Assembly (NCBI GenBank): GCA_003601605.1 | Contig: PIXZ01000010.1 | Span: forward strand, 1-39,865 | Reading direction: 5' to 3' | Length of the DNA: 39,865 nucleotides | Origin: Candidatus Bathyarchaeota archaeon | GTDB lineage: Archaea; Thermoproteota; Bathyarchaeia; Bathyarchaeales; Bathycorpusculaceae | Shown: piece by piece, positions 16,073 through 23,155 of the stretch | Layout of the letters: every line of letters starts with the position of its first letter | Numbering within the stretch: the stretch's first letter is position 1 | Position numbers and translations under genes: made by a program | Notes under the pieces: model-generated | The model's database searches: none | What the model was told of the DNA's origin: nothing | What the model saw: only the letters and a program-made list of their open reading frames with translations

Positions 16073-16159
16073 ATGGAAAAATGTTTGGAAGAACTATTAA
16101 GAATGGAACAAATAAGGGCAGAAGCAATAGAAATTATTAGAAGGCGCTTCCTGTGCTGA
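16073..16159 (+). CDS. Candidate 28-residue microprotein
   Basis: A short frame, MEKCLEELLRMEQIRAEAIE followed by IIRRRFLC, predicted to be one amphipathic helix with terminal cysteine. The support is a strong AGGAGG (in AAAAGGAGGCTCG) about 10 nt before the ATG, in an otherwise empty 271-bp gap (15965-16235). It precedes the bactofilin-like gene by 76 nt on the same strand and may share its transcript. It could also be the remnant of a longer gene. Confidence 0.4.
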   Translation: MEKCLEELLRMEQIRAEAIEIIRRRFLC

Positions 16160-16235
16160 AAGAAACAGTCACAAATCGTGAGTTGCCCTTTTTAAACAGT
16201 AATTAAGCGAATAACTGCTGGGAGGAAGATAAGAA

Positions 16236-17456
16236 ATGAATAGTAATGTTTCAATACCTGCACATCAAACTTCAACTTTGGATGTTGTTGAAGGCAACTT
16301 ATCACTGGGGGAACATGCAACTGTAAAAGGCATGGGAAAGCCATCCTCTCTAAAAGTTTCTGGAACAATATACTGTGAAGGAGATAACATCTTCGAATGC
16401 AATCTTTCAGCAAGAAGTCTAGAAGCAGATGGTGATGTTACAGTTTATGGAAACTTAACCGTAGAAAATCGTGTTAGAGTTGAAGATGGACGGCTAGAGG
16501 TTTATGGCAGTATGTCCGCTAAAAGCGTTGATATCGACGAGTCTCTTCGCGTTAATGAACATTTAACTGTTGAAGAAGTTGATGTAGGCGGAAGCATAAA
16601 AGTTGAGGGAAATGTTAAAGCGAAGGAAATAGATGTGGGCGGAAGCTTCAGAAGCAAGGGAGAAACTGTTGCTGAAAAAATAGATGTGGGCGGAAGCGTT
16701 TCAGTGGAATCTAAAGTAGACATAATTGAGTTAGAAGTCGGCGGAACAGCAAAAGTTAATGGTGGCAAAATTCGCCGCATAGATGTGGGCGGAAGTTTCG
16801 AATCGGAAAACTCTCTAGAATTCGAGAAAATAGATGTGGGCGGAACTGTTCGCTTATCTGGCGACAACAAAGGTTTAGAAATAGAAGTTGGCGGCTCTTT
16901 AAAGGTTGAAGGTAATTTAGAGTTCGAAGAAATAGAAGTTGGAGGAAAAGTGGAGATTTCTGGTTCGGGTAAAGGTCAGGAAATGGATGTTGGTGGCAAA
17001 GTAGAAGTCGGCGGCTCTTTAACCCTTTCTGAAAGTCTTGAGGTAGGGGGAAAAGTGGAAGTAGGGAGAAATATATCTGCGAAAAATATTGAAGTCGGCG
17101 GAGTTTTAGACGCGTACAAGGTGGAAGCTGAGAATCGTGTGGAAGTGGGCGGTTCAATAACAACAATGGAAGGTGTAATCGCGCGTTTTGTTGAAATAGG
17201 GAAAAGAGGAAAAGTTCGAGGCTTAATAAGAGCAGAGAGAGTGGTTATCGGAAAAGAAGCAAGTGTGGAAAACATTTACGGAAAAGAAGTTTATCTCAAA
17301 AATGGAGCTATTGCAAAAAGCATTTACGGAGAACATGTTAAAATAGAACCTCACTGCCACATATTGGGTGAATTACATTATACCAATGAGTTGAAAATTG
17401 GTGAGAACGTTACATTAGCTAAAGAACCTCAAAAAGTGAACAAAATCCCGTTTTAA
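16236..17456 (+). CDS. Long bactofilin-like polymer-forming beta-helix protein with VGG repeats
   Basis: A 406-residue protein without signal peptide or membrane helix. From about residue 110 to 320 it contains about 12 tandem repeats of 16-18 residues, each with a xVGGxxxV core (DVGGSIKVEG, DVGGSFESEN, EVGGKVEVGG and so on). That is the spacing of one turn of a right-handed beta-helix, as in bactofilins and DUF583/DUF342-like proteins that polymerise into filaments. Less regular turns flank the core, including EIGKRGKVRGLIRAERVVIG. Bactofilins usually have one domain of about 100 residues, so this is several times longer. GGGAGGAAG lies about 8 nt before the ATG. A cytoskeletal or scaffold role is inferred from fold alone. 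Confidence 0.75.
   Translation: MNSNVSIPAHQTSTLDVVEGNLSLGEHATVKGMGKPSSLKVSGTIYCEGDNIFECNLSARSLEADGDVTVYGNLTVENRVRVEDGRLEVYGSMSAKSVDIDESLRVNEHLTVEEVDVGGSIKVEGNVKAKEIDVGGSFRSKGETVAEKIDVGGSVSVESKVDIIELEVGGTAKVNGGKIRRIDVGGSFESENSLEFEKIDVGGTVRLSGDNKGLEIEVGGSLKVEGNLEFEEIEVGGKVEISGSGKGQEMDVGGKVEVGGSLTLSESLEVGGKVEVGRNISAKNIEVGGVLDAYKVEAENRVEVGGSITTMEGVIARFVEIGKRGKVRGLIRAERVVIGKEASVENIYGKEVYLKNGAIAKSIYGEHVKIEPHCHILGELHYTNELKIGENVTLAKEPQKVNKIPF
16590..17160 (+). repeat. Tandem coding repeats (about 17 codons) of the bactofilin-like gene
   Basis: The protein repeats are also visible in the DNA: variants of GATGTGGGCGGAAGC recur about every 48-54 bases, several nearly identical (near 16635, 16683, 16782, 16836). 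Later copies use GAAGTTGGCGGC or GAAGTCGGCGGC. The similarity suggests recent duplication or recombination between turns, so the repeat number may vary among relatives. Confidence 0.75.
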
Positions 17457-18451
17457 ACCTCCTTCTTCTTATGGTTTTTTGGCATAACCAAGTCTGCAAT
17501 ATCCACACTATGCTCATACACCTGCCGTAGAAAAGAAGCTATCGCCAAAATTTGAGGCACAACATCCAAGGATTGCTCTCTTGCAACTTTTTCTATGTTA
17601 GCAAAAGTCTTGTCTATCCTTTCTCTCATGCCTCTGACGTTCTCTGCTAAGGTGATGTCGCCAGAAAAGAAAGCTCTTAAAGCGTTTTCATGAGCTTCAA
17701 AACAAGCCGTGTGAAAATCAACAAACAATTTTTTAAGGTTCTCAACCAATGGTTTCCCTTTCAACTCCATAACCTTTAGTGCAACACGAACACATTCATC
17801 TCCAATGGCTTCTACAAGACTCGCAGCCAAACGGTAATCAAGACACTCGATAGGGCTTACTCCTAACTTATCGCTTAAACTTGGGTTTTGAATTACTGTA
17901 CGCAAAATCCGCACTAGGAGAAAATACAGTCTATTGCTTTCGTTATCTCGCGCCATAACACTTTTTGCCAATTGCACATCTGCATCCACTAGAGAGTTAA
18001 CGACGTCTCGGTGCATACTTGCAACTATTGCGTAACCTCGGCGGAGAATTTTTTCAGGTGGAAAACTTGACGGTTCAAGTAAACATTGTAAAACAATGTT
18101 AGAGTAATCTTCTTCAACAATTTCAAGCCCTATCAAACGGCTTACAGTTTTCTTCACAACATCCCTAACCTCAAAGCTAATACGTTCCTTTGCCTCTACA
18201 CGAATAATGTCAAAACCAAGCAGATATGCACCCACAATTTCACGACTTAAATATGGTCCAGACTTAAGGTTCATAACATGGAGGGAAGGCTCAACACCGT
18301 GCTTAGGATCTATAAGGAGCCTACCGTCACTGGTCTCTTTAAGAGCGACGACGCTGCCTCGTTTGAGGCTGTAGCGTTCAGCCCAAGCCTTTGGAAGGCA
18401 AACGAAAAATGTTCCGCTTGGTGTTCGTTGCACTTTACGCAATTCGCTCAC
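17453..18451 (-). CDS. AbrB-PhoU family regulator (phosphate-uptake regulator type)
   Basis: A 332-residue protein. The N-terminus is an AbrB/SpoVT swapped-hairpin DNA-binding domain (RKVQRTPSGTFFVCLPKAWA, then YSLKRGSVVALKE), followed by about 250 helical residues forming two PhoU-like repeats. Archaeal proteins of this type are annotated as phosphate-uptake regulators. Here no pst genes are adjacent, so the target is unknown. I choose GTG 18451, 11 nt after GGGGG, because upstream residues lack the domain pattern; the frame is open to 18511. Its stop overlaps that of the bactofilin-like gene in a TTAA. Confidence 0.85.
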   Translation of the reverse strand: MSELRKVQRTPSGTFFVCLPKAWAERYSLKRGSVVALKETSDGRLLIDPKHGVEPSLHVMNLKSGPYLSREIVGAYLLGFDIIRVEAKERISFEVRDVVKKTVSRLIGLEIVEEDYSNIVLQCLLEPSSFPPEKILRRGYAIVASMHRDVVNSLVDADVQLAKSVMARDNESNRLYFLLVRILRTVIQNPSLSDKLGVSPIECLDYRLAASLVEAIGDECVRVALKVMELKGKPLVENLKKLFVDFHTACFEAHENALRAFFSGDITLAENVRGMRERIDKTFANIEKVAREQSLDVVPQILAIASFLRQVYEHSVDIADLVMPKNHKKKEV

Positions 18452-18548
18452 TCTACATAGCCCCCATTTATAGTTGATATTCGGAACTGGAATATTAACA
18501 CATCTAAACAAAAACTAGATATATAAATTTACATGTAAGTGTTGAAAA

Positions 18549-19136
18549 TTGAAGACAAAAGTCATAATTGGTATAGACCTAGCTGGAAAGAAAGAAAATC
18601 CCACGGGAATAGCTTTATTTAAAAATGCAACAGTAAATGCCAGACTTGTCTACACAAATGAAGAAATTTTAGAGAGCGTCTTTAAGAATACTCCCATACT
18701 TGTAGCCATAGATTCGCCTTTAAGCCTTCCAAAAAAGGGTTCAATGAGAAACTCTGACAGAGAAATGATAAAAAGAGGATACCGAGTTTTCCCTCCAACT
18801 CTACCAGCAATGAGGCAACTGACATTGCGTGGCATAGAAATAAACAAGTTAATAACCGAAAAAGGATATAAAACAATAGAAGTGCATCCCACATCCGCCC
18901 GAAAAGCGCTTAGCATGCCATTAAAGGATTGGAGGGAAGCACAGAAAACATTCGAAAAGATGGGGTTGAAAGGAGACATTCAGCAGAGAATGTTAACGAG
19001 TCACGAAATTGATGCAGTAACCTGCGCTTTAACAGCATTTCTCTATTTAAATAGCCAAACAGAAGCCATAGGGGATGACGAAGAAGGGTACATAATAGTG
19101 CCGCAAAAAAGAGACTGGAGAACGTTACAGTTATGA
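18549..19136 (+). CDS. DUF429 predicted nuclease
   Basis: A 195-residue protein with an RNase H-like fold. IGIDLAGKKENPTGIAL carries the first acidic residue, VAIDSPLSLP the second, and SHEIDAVTCALTAFLY the third, with EVHPTSARK and YRVFPPTLPAMRQL between them. This family is predicted to be a nuclease; no activity is established that I know of. Start TTG 18549. Its stop overlaps the ATG of the DP1 N-terminal ORF (ATGA), so it heads the DP1 transcript, suggesting a link with replication or repair. Confidence 0.85.
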   Translation: MKTKVIIGIDLAGKKENPTGIALFKNATVNARLVYTNEEILESVFKNTPILVAIDSPLSLPKKGSMRNSDREMIKRGYRVFPPTLPAMRQLTLRGIEINKLITEKGYKTIEVHPTSARKALSMPLKDWREAQKTFEKMGLKGDIQQRMLTSHEIDAVTCALTAFLYLNSQTEAIGDDEEGYIIVPQKRDWRTLQL

Positions 19137-19456
19137 GTGAAAACGAAAAATTGCAAAAAGCTGTCGATCTGGCAATTGCATCAGGATACCAGCTTAAAAA
19201 AGATGCTTTCGAATTTCTAACAACTGCAGCCGTAACAGCAGATCCAACAGAAATTATGAACAAAGCATTGCAAAAAATAGAAAGTTTAAAAGAAAAACCC
19301 CTTTTTATTGGTAGAGATACACTAGAAGAATTATTAGAAGAAGAACCAAAAATAGCAGAAGAAATCACTCCAACGCCTCAAACAGTTAAGATGGTAGAGG
19401 GAAAAAGAAAGTTTCAACCTTTCGCAAAAGAGGTTGAATCACATCAAAATAATTGA
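19133..19456 (+). CDS. polB: PolD small subunit (DP1), N-terminal part; split from the rest by a frame change
   Basis: A 107-residue ORF matching the N-terminus of DP1: a helical domain (residues 3-60, EKLQKAVDLAIASGYQLKKD through the IMNKALQKIESL helix), then an acidic and Pro-rich linker and KFQPFAKEVES, the conserved segment directly before the OB-fold domain. Normally this continues without break into the sequence found at the start of the next ORF (HIKIIEDPT), which lies in the +1 frame. This ORF instead ends SHQNN-stop. It is either a frameshifted single gene, a true gene split, or an assembly error. Confidence 0.8.
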   Translation: MSENEKLQKAVDLAIASGYQLKKDAFEFLTTAAVTADPTEIMNKALQKIESLKEKPLFIGRDTLEELLEEEPKIAEEITPTPQTVKMVEGKRKFQPFAKEVESHQNN

Positions 19457-20666
19457 AGACCCTACTGACAAATTAAACACAAGTGGAACAATTGAAGACT
19501 ATCTAGGATATTTTAGAGATAGATTCAAGCGATTAGAAAAACTGTTAAGACAAAGGCTAGATGTAAGAGCCGCTGCATCAATTATTGACGCCTTAAAAGC
19601 CCCAAAAAACACACGATTAAAAATAATTTGCATGATAACAGAGAAAAGAGAATCAGAACGGAAAACCTTGTTAACAATCGAAGATCTGCATGCCAGCACT
19701 ATAGCCCTTATACCACAAAATGCAAGTGAAAAACTGCAAAAAAAAGCGCGCCTCCTTCTGCTGGACCAAGTTGTTTGTCTAAGTGTTATGAAAACGAGAA
19801 GCAATCTCTTAATAGTAGAAGACATCATTTTGCCGGATGTTGCCCAAAAAACTCCGAGAAAAGCGTCAGTACCAGTTTACGCCGTTCTCACATCAGACCT
19901 TCATGTTGGAAGCACAAAGTTTCAAAGAGAAGCATTTAACCGGTTCATATTATGGCTTAACGGCAAATATGGAAACGAAAGACTGAAAGAGATAGCAAGC
20001 CACGTAAAATATGTTCTTATCGCCGGAGATATAGTAGATGGAATAGGCGTTTACCCCAACCAGCTAAAAGAATTGGCAATAAAAGACATTTACGAACAAT
20101 ACAAGTTTGCAGCAAAATATTTGGAACAAATACCCGACTACATAGAAGTTGTAATTATTCCTGGAAACCATGATGCCCCCAGAAAAGCCCTACCCCAACC
20201 AGCAATATCAAAAGATTTTCTCACCCTACTACAGGAATCAAGAAACATTTACTCTCTTGGAAACCCATGCTTCTTAACCCTCCACGATGTAGAATTCTTA
20301 TTATACCACGGGCGTAGCCTAGACGACATCTTATCAACTGTTCCAGGCGCAAACCATTCCAACCCGGAAAAAGCAATGAAAGTTCTGCTACAAAGCCGCC
20401 ATCTAGCCCCTGTATACGGTGAAAAAACGCCCTTATCCCCCGAAGAGAAAGACTTTCTAGTTATTAATCGCGTTCCAGACGTTTTTCACGCTGGGCATGT
20501 TCACGTTTTAGGCTATACAAACTATAGAGGAGTTCTGCTAGTAAACTCTGGAGGTTGGCAGGAGCAAACAGATTATATGCAAAGGCTTGGATTAACGCCA
20601 ACACCGGGAAAAGTTCCAGTGGTAAACCTTCAAACTTTGGATGTTACAGTAATTTCTTTTTCTTAG
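19434..20666 (+). CDS. polB: PolD small subunit (DP1), OB-fold and phosphodiesterase domains
   Basis: A 410-residue ORF with the DP1 OB-fold (about 10-135) and the Mre11-like calcineurin phosphoesterase domain with the nuclease motifs intact: DLH (155-157), GD (198-199), GNHD (244-247), HGRS (292-295) and HAGHVH (352-357). This is the proofreading 3'-5' exonuclease of DNA polymerase D. The nominal start TTG 19434 directly abuts GAGG, with no spacing, so independent initiation is poorly supported. ORF lengths 107 plus 410 add up to normal DP1 size. DP2 is 9 kb away rather than adjacent. The stop overlaps that of DUF99. Confidence 0.92.
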   Translation: MNHIKIIEDPTDKLNTSGTIEDYLGYFRDRFKRLEKLLRQRLDVRAAASIIDALKAPKNTRLKIICMITEKRESERKTLLTIEDLHASTIALIPQNASEKLQKKARLLLLDQVVCLSVMKTRSNLLIVEDIILPDVAQKTPRKASVPVYAVLTSDLHVGSTKFQREAFNRFILWLNGKYGNERLKEIASHVKYVLIAGDIVDGIGVYPNQLKELAIKDIYEQYKFAAKYLEQIPDYIEVVIIPGNHDAPRKALPQPAISKDFLTLLQESRNIYSLGNPCFLTLHDVEFLLYHGRSLDDILSTVPGANHSNPEKAMKVLLQSRHLAPVYGEKTPLSPEEKDFLVINRVPDVFHAGHVHVLGYTNYRGVLLVNSGGWQEQTDYMQRLGLTPTPGKVPVVNLQTLDVTVISFS

Positions 20667-21220
20667 GAAAGCCCACGGGCAATTAACCTGGCAACACGAA
20701 CTGGTTCTGGAACCCTTCCACAAACAGACAAAGCTCTAATAATACTGGAAGCCCATTTCACACCTGCTCCAATAACATTAAAGTGTAAAGGCGGCTCACC
20801 AGCCAAAACTGAAACTTGACTGAAATTGGCTGTTTTTTCAAAAACTTTCCAGCGTAGTTCCCAGTCTTCGAAATGCCGTTGAAGAGCATTCTTAACTGCC
20901 CTGTTATCTGGTTTGGTACGTGTTATCACGATAACGGGTTTTGCAAATTTTTCTTGAACAAGAAACGGATTTATAACATTAAAGCCTGCAAAAGATATTC
21001 CAGCAAGCATCACTACCTTAAACTTCCAGCCTTTTAGGGTTTTAATGAAAATTTCCGTGGCATCTAAACCATCGACGGTTATTTTAGCTGTTCTCACATC
21101 CTTGATCCATGTCCCCTTAAACAGGACTGCGGCAAGAATTGCCTTTTCAGTTAAGCCTTTCTGAAAACTTCCATCCTCAACTCCGACTACGGGCAGATCT
21201 TGAAAGAGATTTGGCATCAT
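20663..21220 (-). CDS. DUF99 family protein (endonuclease dU-like)
   Basis: A 185-residue protein of the DUF99 family. GVEDGSFQKG near the N-terminus is the family signature; LDATEIFIKTLKGWKFKVVM, GISFAGFNVI, VIVITRTKPDN and the C-terminal PEPVRVARLIARGL complete the pattern. A Pyrococcus member was described as an endonuclease acting on deoxyuridine in DNA; by family this one may do the same, protecting DNA from cytosine deamination products. ATG 21220 is chosen. The start overlaps the last 44 nt of cdc6, so the two are likely cotranscribed. Confidence 0.85.
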   Translation of the reverse strand: MMPNLFQDLPVVGVEDGSFQKGLTEKAILAAVLFKGTWIKDVRTAKITVDGLDATEIFIKTLKGWKFKVVMLAGISFAGFNVINPFLVQEKFAKPVIVITRTKPDNRAVKNALQRHFEDWELRWKVFEKTANFSQVSVLAGEPPLHFNVIGAGVKWASSIIRALSVCGRVPEPVRVARLIARGLS

Positions 21221-22427
21221 ATTCAATCAGTCGCCCAAGCCTACTATCATCAGAAAAAACGTTTCTAATAAGAGTACGGGATAACTCTAACCTAATCTTT
21301 TTAGTGCGACCATAACGCCCCATACTTACAACCTTAGCGTTCACCAACCCCATAGAATCCAGCTCATTAATCAAAGTGCTTAAACGACGCTGCGTCAAAG
21401 GAGCAACACCAAGTTCCCCGCAAAGCTCAGAATAAATCTCATAAATCTCACCCGTAATAGCCCGGTGCACTCCAGCCCTACTGAGATGATAAATGCTTAA
21501 AAGCACAAGCTTAGAATGCAAAGTCAGATTTTTTATTGCCTCAAAAACACGGTTATGTTCTATACAGCTCTCAGCCTCCCGAACGTGATCTTCCAAAACA
21601 ATTTGGGCACCCTTACGTTCTGCAACTTCACCAGCAACACGAAGCAGGTCCAAAGCTCGTCTGGCATCTCCATGCTCGGCCGCGGCTAAAGCTGCACAAA
21701 GGCTGACAGCAGCGTCTGATAATGCCCCTTCACAGAAGGCAATTCGTGCACGTTCAAGAAGAATGCTTTTCAGTTCGCTAGCATCGTAAGGTCTAAAAAC
21801 AATTTCTTCTTCGCTAAGAGTGCTAAAAACGCGTGGGTCGAGAAATTCTTTTAACCTTAGGTCGTTTGATATTCCAATAATAGATAATTTGCTGTTGCGT
21901 AAAGTCTCGTTTATTCTTGTCAACTCGTAAAGAAGCCCGTCACCACGAGCCTTTATTAGCACGTCAATTTCATCCAGAACAGCAATGAACAATATTTTTG
22001 AGGAATCTAAACCATTTTTAAACCTATCAAAAACTTCTCCAACAGATAATCCTGTAAAAGGTACAGACACCCCAATATTTTTACACAAACTCGAAAAAGT
22101 GCGATATTCAGACCCCACCATGCGACAGTTAACATAACAAAATCGCACTGGAGCGTCAAACTCCTTTGCCTTACTTTCAAGATAACTCAACACATATTTG
22201 GTAACAGCAGTCTTTCCTGTACCGGTTTTACCATACAAAAAGACGTTGGAACATCTTACGTTTTTAAGGACAGGGGCAACAATTTCACCTAATCGTCTAA
22301 TCTGTTCTTCCCGATGTGGCAACTTTTCAGGTAAATAATCATGGCGGAGAACCTCTCGGTCTTTGAAAATGTGTGAACTTGTTATTGACTTGTTAAATAT
22401 TTCCTCAAGTATGTTTCCATCAGTCAT
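21177..22427 (-). CDS. cdc6: Origin recognition protein Orc1/Cdc6
   Basis: A 416-residue AAA+ initiator that binds origin DNA and loads MCM. Walker A GKTGTGKT (66-73), Walker B VLDEID (about 150-155) and sensor 1 IGISNDLRLKEFL are all present. The C-terminal winged helix contains TGEIYEIYSELCGELG and RRLSTLINELDSMG with wing MGRYGRTKKIRL. The start is ATG 22427 with GGGAGGAG about 9 nt upstream; the frame is open to 22499, but the extra 24 residues precede the family's usual N-terminus. It reads away from the AT-rich gap holding ORB-like sites, the normal arrangement. Confidence 0.95.
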   Translation of the reverse strand: MTDGNILEEIFNKSITSSHIFKDREVLRHDYLPEKLPHREEQIRRLGEIVAPVLKNVRCSNVFLYGKTGTGKTAVTKYVLSYLESKAKEFDAPVRFCYVNCRMVGSEYRTFSSLCKNIGVSVPFTGLSVGEVFDRFKNGLDSSKILFIAVLDEIDVLIKARGDGLLYELTRINETLRNSKLSIIGISNDLRLKEFLDPRVFSTLSEEEIVFRPYDASELKSILLERARIAFCEGALSDAAVSLCAALAAAEHGDARRALDLLRVAGEVAERKGAQIVLEDHVREAESCIEHNRVFEAIKNLTLHSKLVLLSIYHLSRAGVHRAITGEIYEIYSELCGELGVAPLTQRRLSTLINELDSMGLVNAKVVSMGRYGRTKKIRLELSRTLIRNVFSDDSRLGRLIEYDAKSLSRSARSRS

Positions 22428-22548
22428 GAAAGCCTTCTCCTCCCTCTGATTTTTCAAGGGTAACACCTCATTTTCGTGTGGAGTAATAAAGCCTATCATA
22501 CAGAAAACTAAAGTTTAAGCACAAAATTCCTTTTAAAGCAAAGGCACA

Positions 22549-22568
22549 CCCCATCTTTTCTAGTGGAA
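22549..22568 (-). promoter_or_regulatory. ORB-like origin recognition box 1
   Basis: TTCCACTAGAAAAGATGGGG on the minus strand. It matches the archaeal ORB plan, TTCCASTGGAAA followed after a few bases by a G run, with one mismatch (TAG for TGG) in the core. It lies about 120 bp upstream of the cdc6 start, with its G run towards cdc6. Confidence 0.65.
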
Positions 22569-22600
22569 CTCCGTGTTTTTTCTTTAGAGAGAAATGTTGA

Positions 22601-22618
22601 TTTCTGTTGAAACAGAAA
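22601..22618. repeat. Perfect dyad within the origin
   Basis: TTTCTGTTGAAACAGAAA: two 8-bp arms, TTTCTGTT and AACAGAAA, around GA. Each arm resembles half an ORB core (TTCTGTTGAAAC). It is followed by ACTCCAGTAGG (22622-22632), which on the minus strand gives CCTACTGGAGT, another partial ORB core. A binding site for the initiator or another origin protein is plausible. Confidence 0.5.
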
Positions 22619-22723
22619 TATACTCCAGTAGGTAAGAACATTAAAGCTAATAAAACTGTTCTTGTATAGAAAACTAAACTTCTGCAATATCTTACTTTCA
22701 ACTGGCATTTGTTTGAAAAATAC

Positions 22724-22743
22724 TTCCACTGGAAATATAGGGG
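22724..22743 (+). promoter_or_regulatory. ORB-like origin recognition box 2 (best match)
   Basis: TTCCACTGGAAATATAGGGG on the plus strand, followed by TCTCCC. It has the full TTCCASTGGAAA core and the downstream G run of archaeal ORBs, and is the best match in the window. It is inverted with respect to box 1. Confidence 0.75.
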
Positions 22744-22756
22744 TCTCCCACTTTTG

Positions 22757-22930
22757 CATATTTTTGTTAATTGTTTATCTCAGAGTTCTAATGCGCACAT
22801 AAACTAATTCTTTTAATATGCTCTATTGTTCACTTTTTGTTAAAATCTTGTGAAGTTGATTTAGTTATACAATTTTTCCTACGAGTTTTTCGGTAAAATT
22901 AACTTTTTTATGTCTTTTTTCTGTGAAATA
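22757..22930. other. AT-rich stretch, candidate duplex unwinding element
   Basis: Between ORB-like boxes 2 and 3 the sequence is mostly A/T with runs such as ATTTTTGTTAATTG, TTAATATG and AATTAACTTTTTTATG. It would be the easiest part of the gap to melt. No numerical stability profile was computed. Confidence 0.45.
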
Positions 22931-22943
22931 ACCACCCCTACAT

Positions 22944-22962
22944 TTCTACTGGAAAAAGAGGT
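22944..22962 (+). promoter_or_regulatory. ORB-like origin recognition box 3
   Basis: TTCTACTGGAAAAAGAGGT, plus strand: core TTCTACTGGAAA with one change from box 2 and a weaker G run (GAGG). Same orientation as box 2, on the right side of the AT-rich stretch. Confidence 0.6.
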
Positions 22963-23106
22963 ATAATTCTAAACCAATTTCCTTTTTTGTTTTCAAGAAA
23001 ACGTGAAGCTTGTAAAACCTAAAACAGTGAAATTTTTGTTTCTTTTACCTTTTTAAGCATTCTAGTAAGCATTTTCATTTTACCTTTTAACCGCAACACC
23101 TATAAC

Positions 23107-23129
23107 TTGTGAACTGTAAAATTGTGAAC
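23107..23129 (+). repeat. Direct repeat TTGTGAAC upstream of the origin-side winged-helix gene
   Basis: TTGTGAAC occurs at 23107-23114 and 23122-23129, 15 bp apart, 27-49 bp before the ATG at 23156. It therefore overlaps where that gene's promoter should be. A related TGTTCAC lies in the AT-rich stretch near 22831. It may be an operator for the winged-helix protein itself or another protein site of the origin. Confidence 0.4.
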
Positions 23130-23155
23130 ACTAGATAAAGGTGCATTCTGTTTAA

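Larger units (their letters stand above)
22428..23155. other. Probable chromosomal replication origin (oriC)
   Basis: A 728-bp non-coding, very AT-rich gap directly upstream of cdc6. It contains three ORB-like elements (22549-22568 minus, 22724-22743 plus, 22944-22962 plus), a perfect dyad at 22601-22618, partial ORB cores, and long T/A runs between 22757 and 22930 suited to unwinding. The G-runs of the left and right ORBs point outward in opposite directions, as in several archaeal origins. Short open frames inside are AT-rich and lack ribosome-binding sites, so I treat the gap as non-coding. Confidence 0.8.

Noticed and set aside
16590-17160. The regular repeats as a CRISPR or satellite array
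   Set aside because: The repeats are in-frame codons of one protein with variable sequence and no unique spacers.
16502-17275. Minus-strand frames rich in PPTS repeats
   Set aside because: They are the antisense reading of the VGG repeats of the bactofilin-like gene, so the repetition is inherited from it.
22468-22759. Two minus-strand open frames of 77 and 83 codons inside the cdc6 upstream gap
   Set aside because: They are AT-rich, rich in Phe/Leu/Lys, overlap each other and the ORB-like boxes, and have no ribosome-binding site. The gap reads better as the origin.
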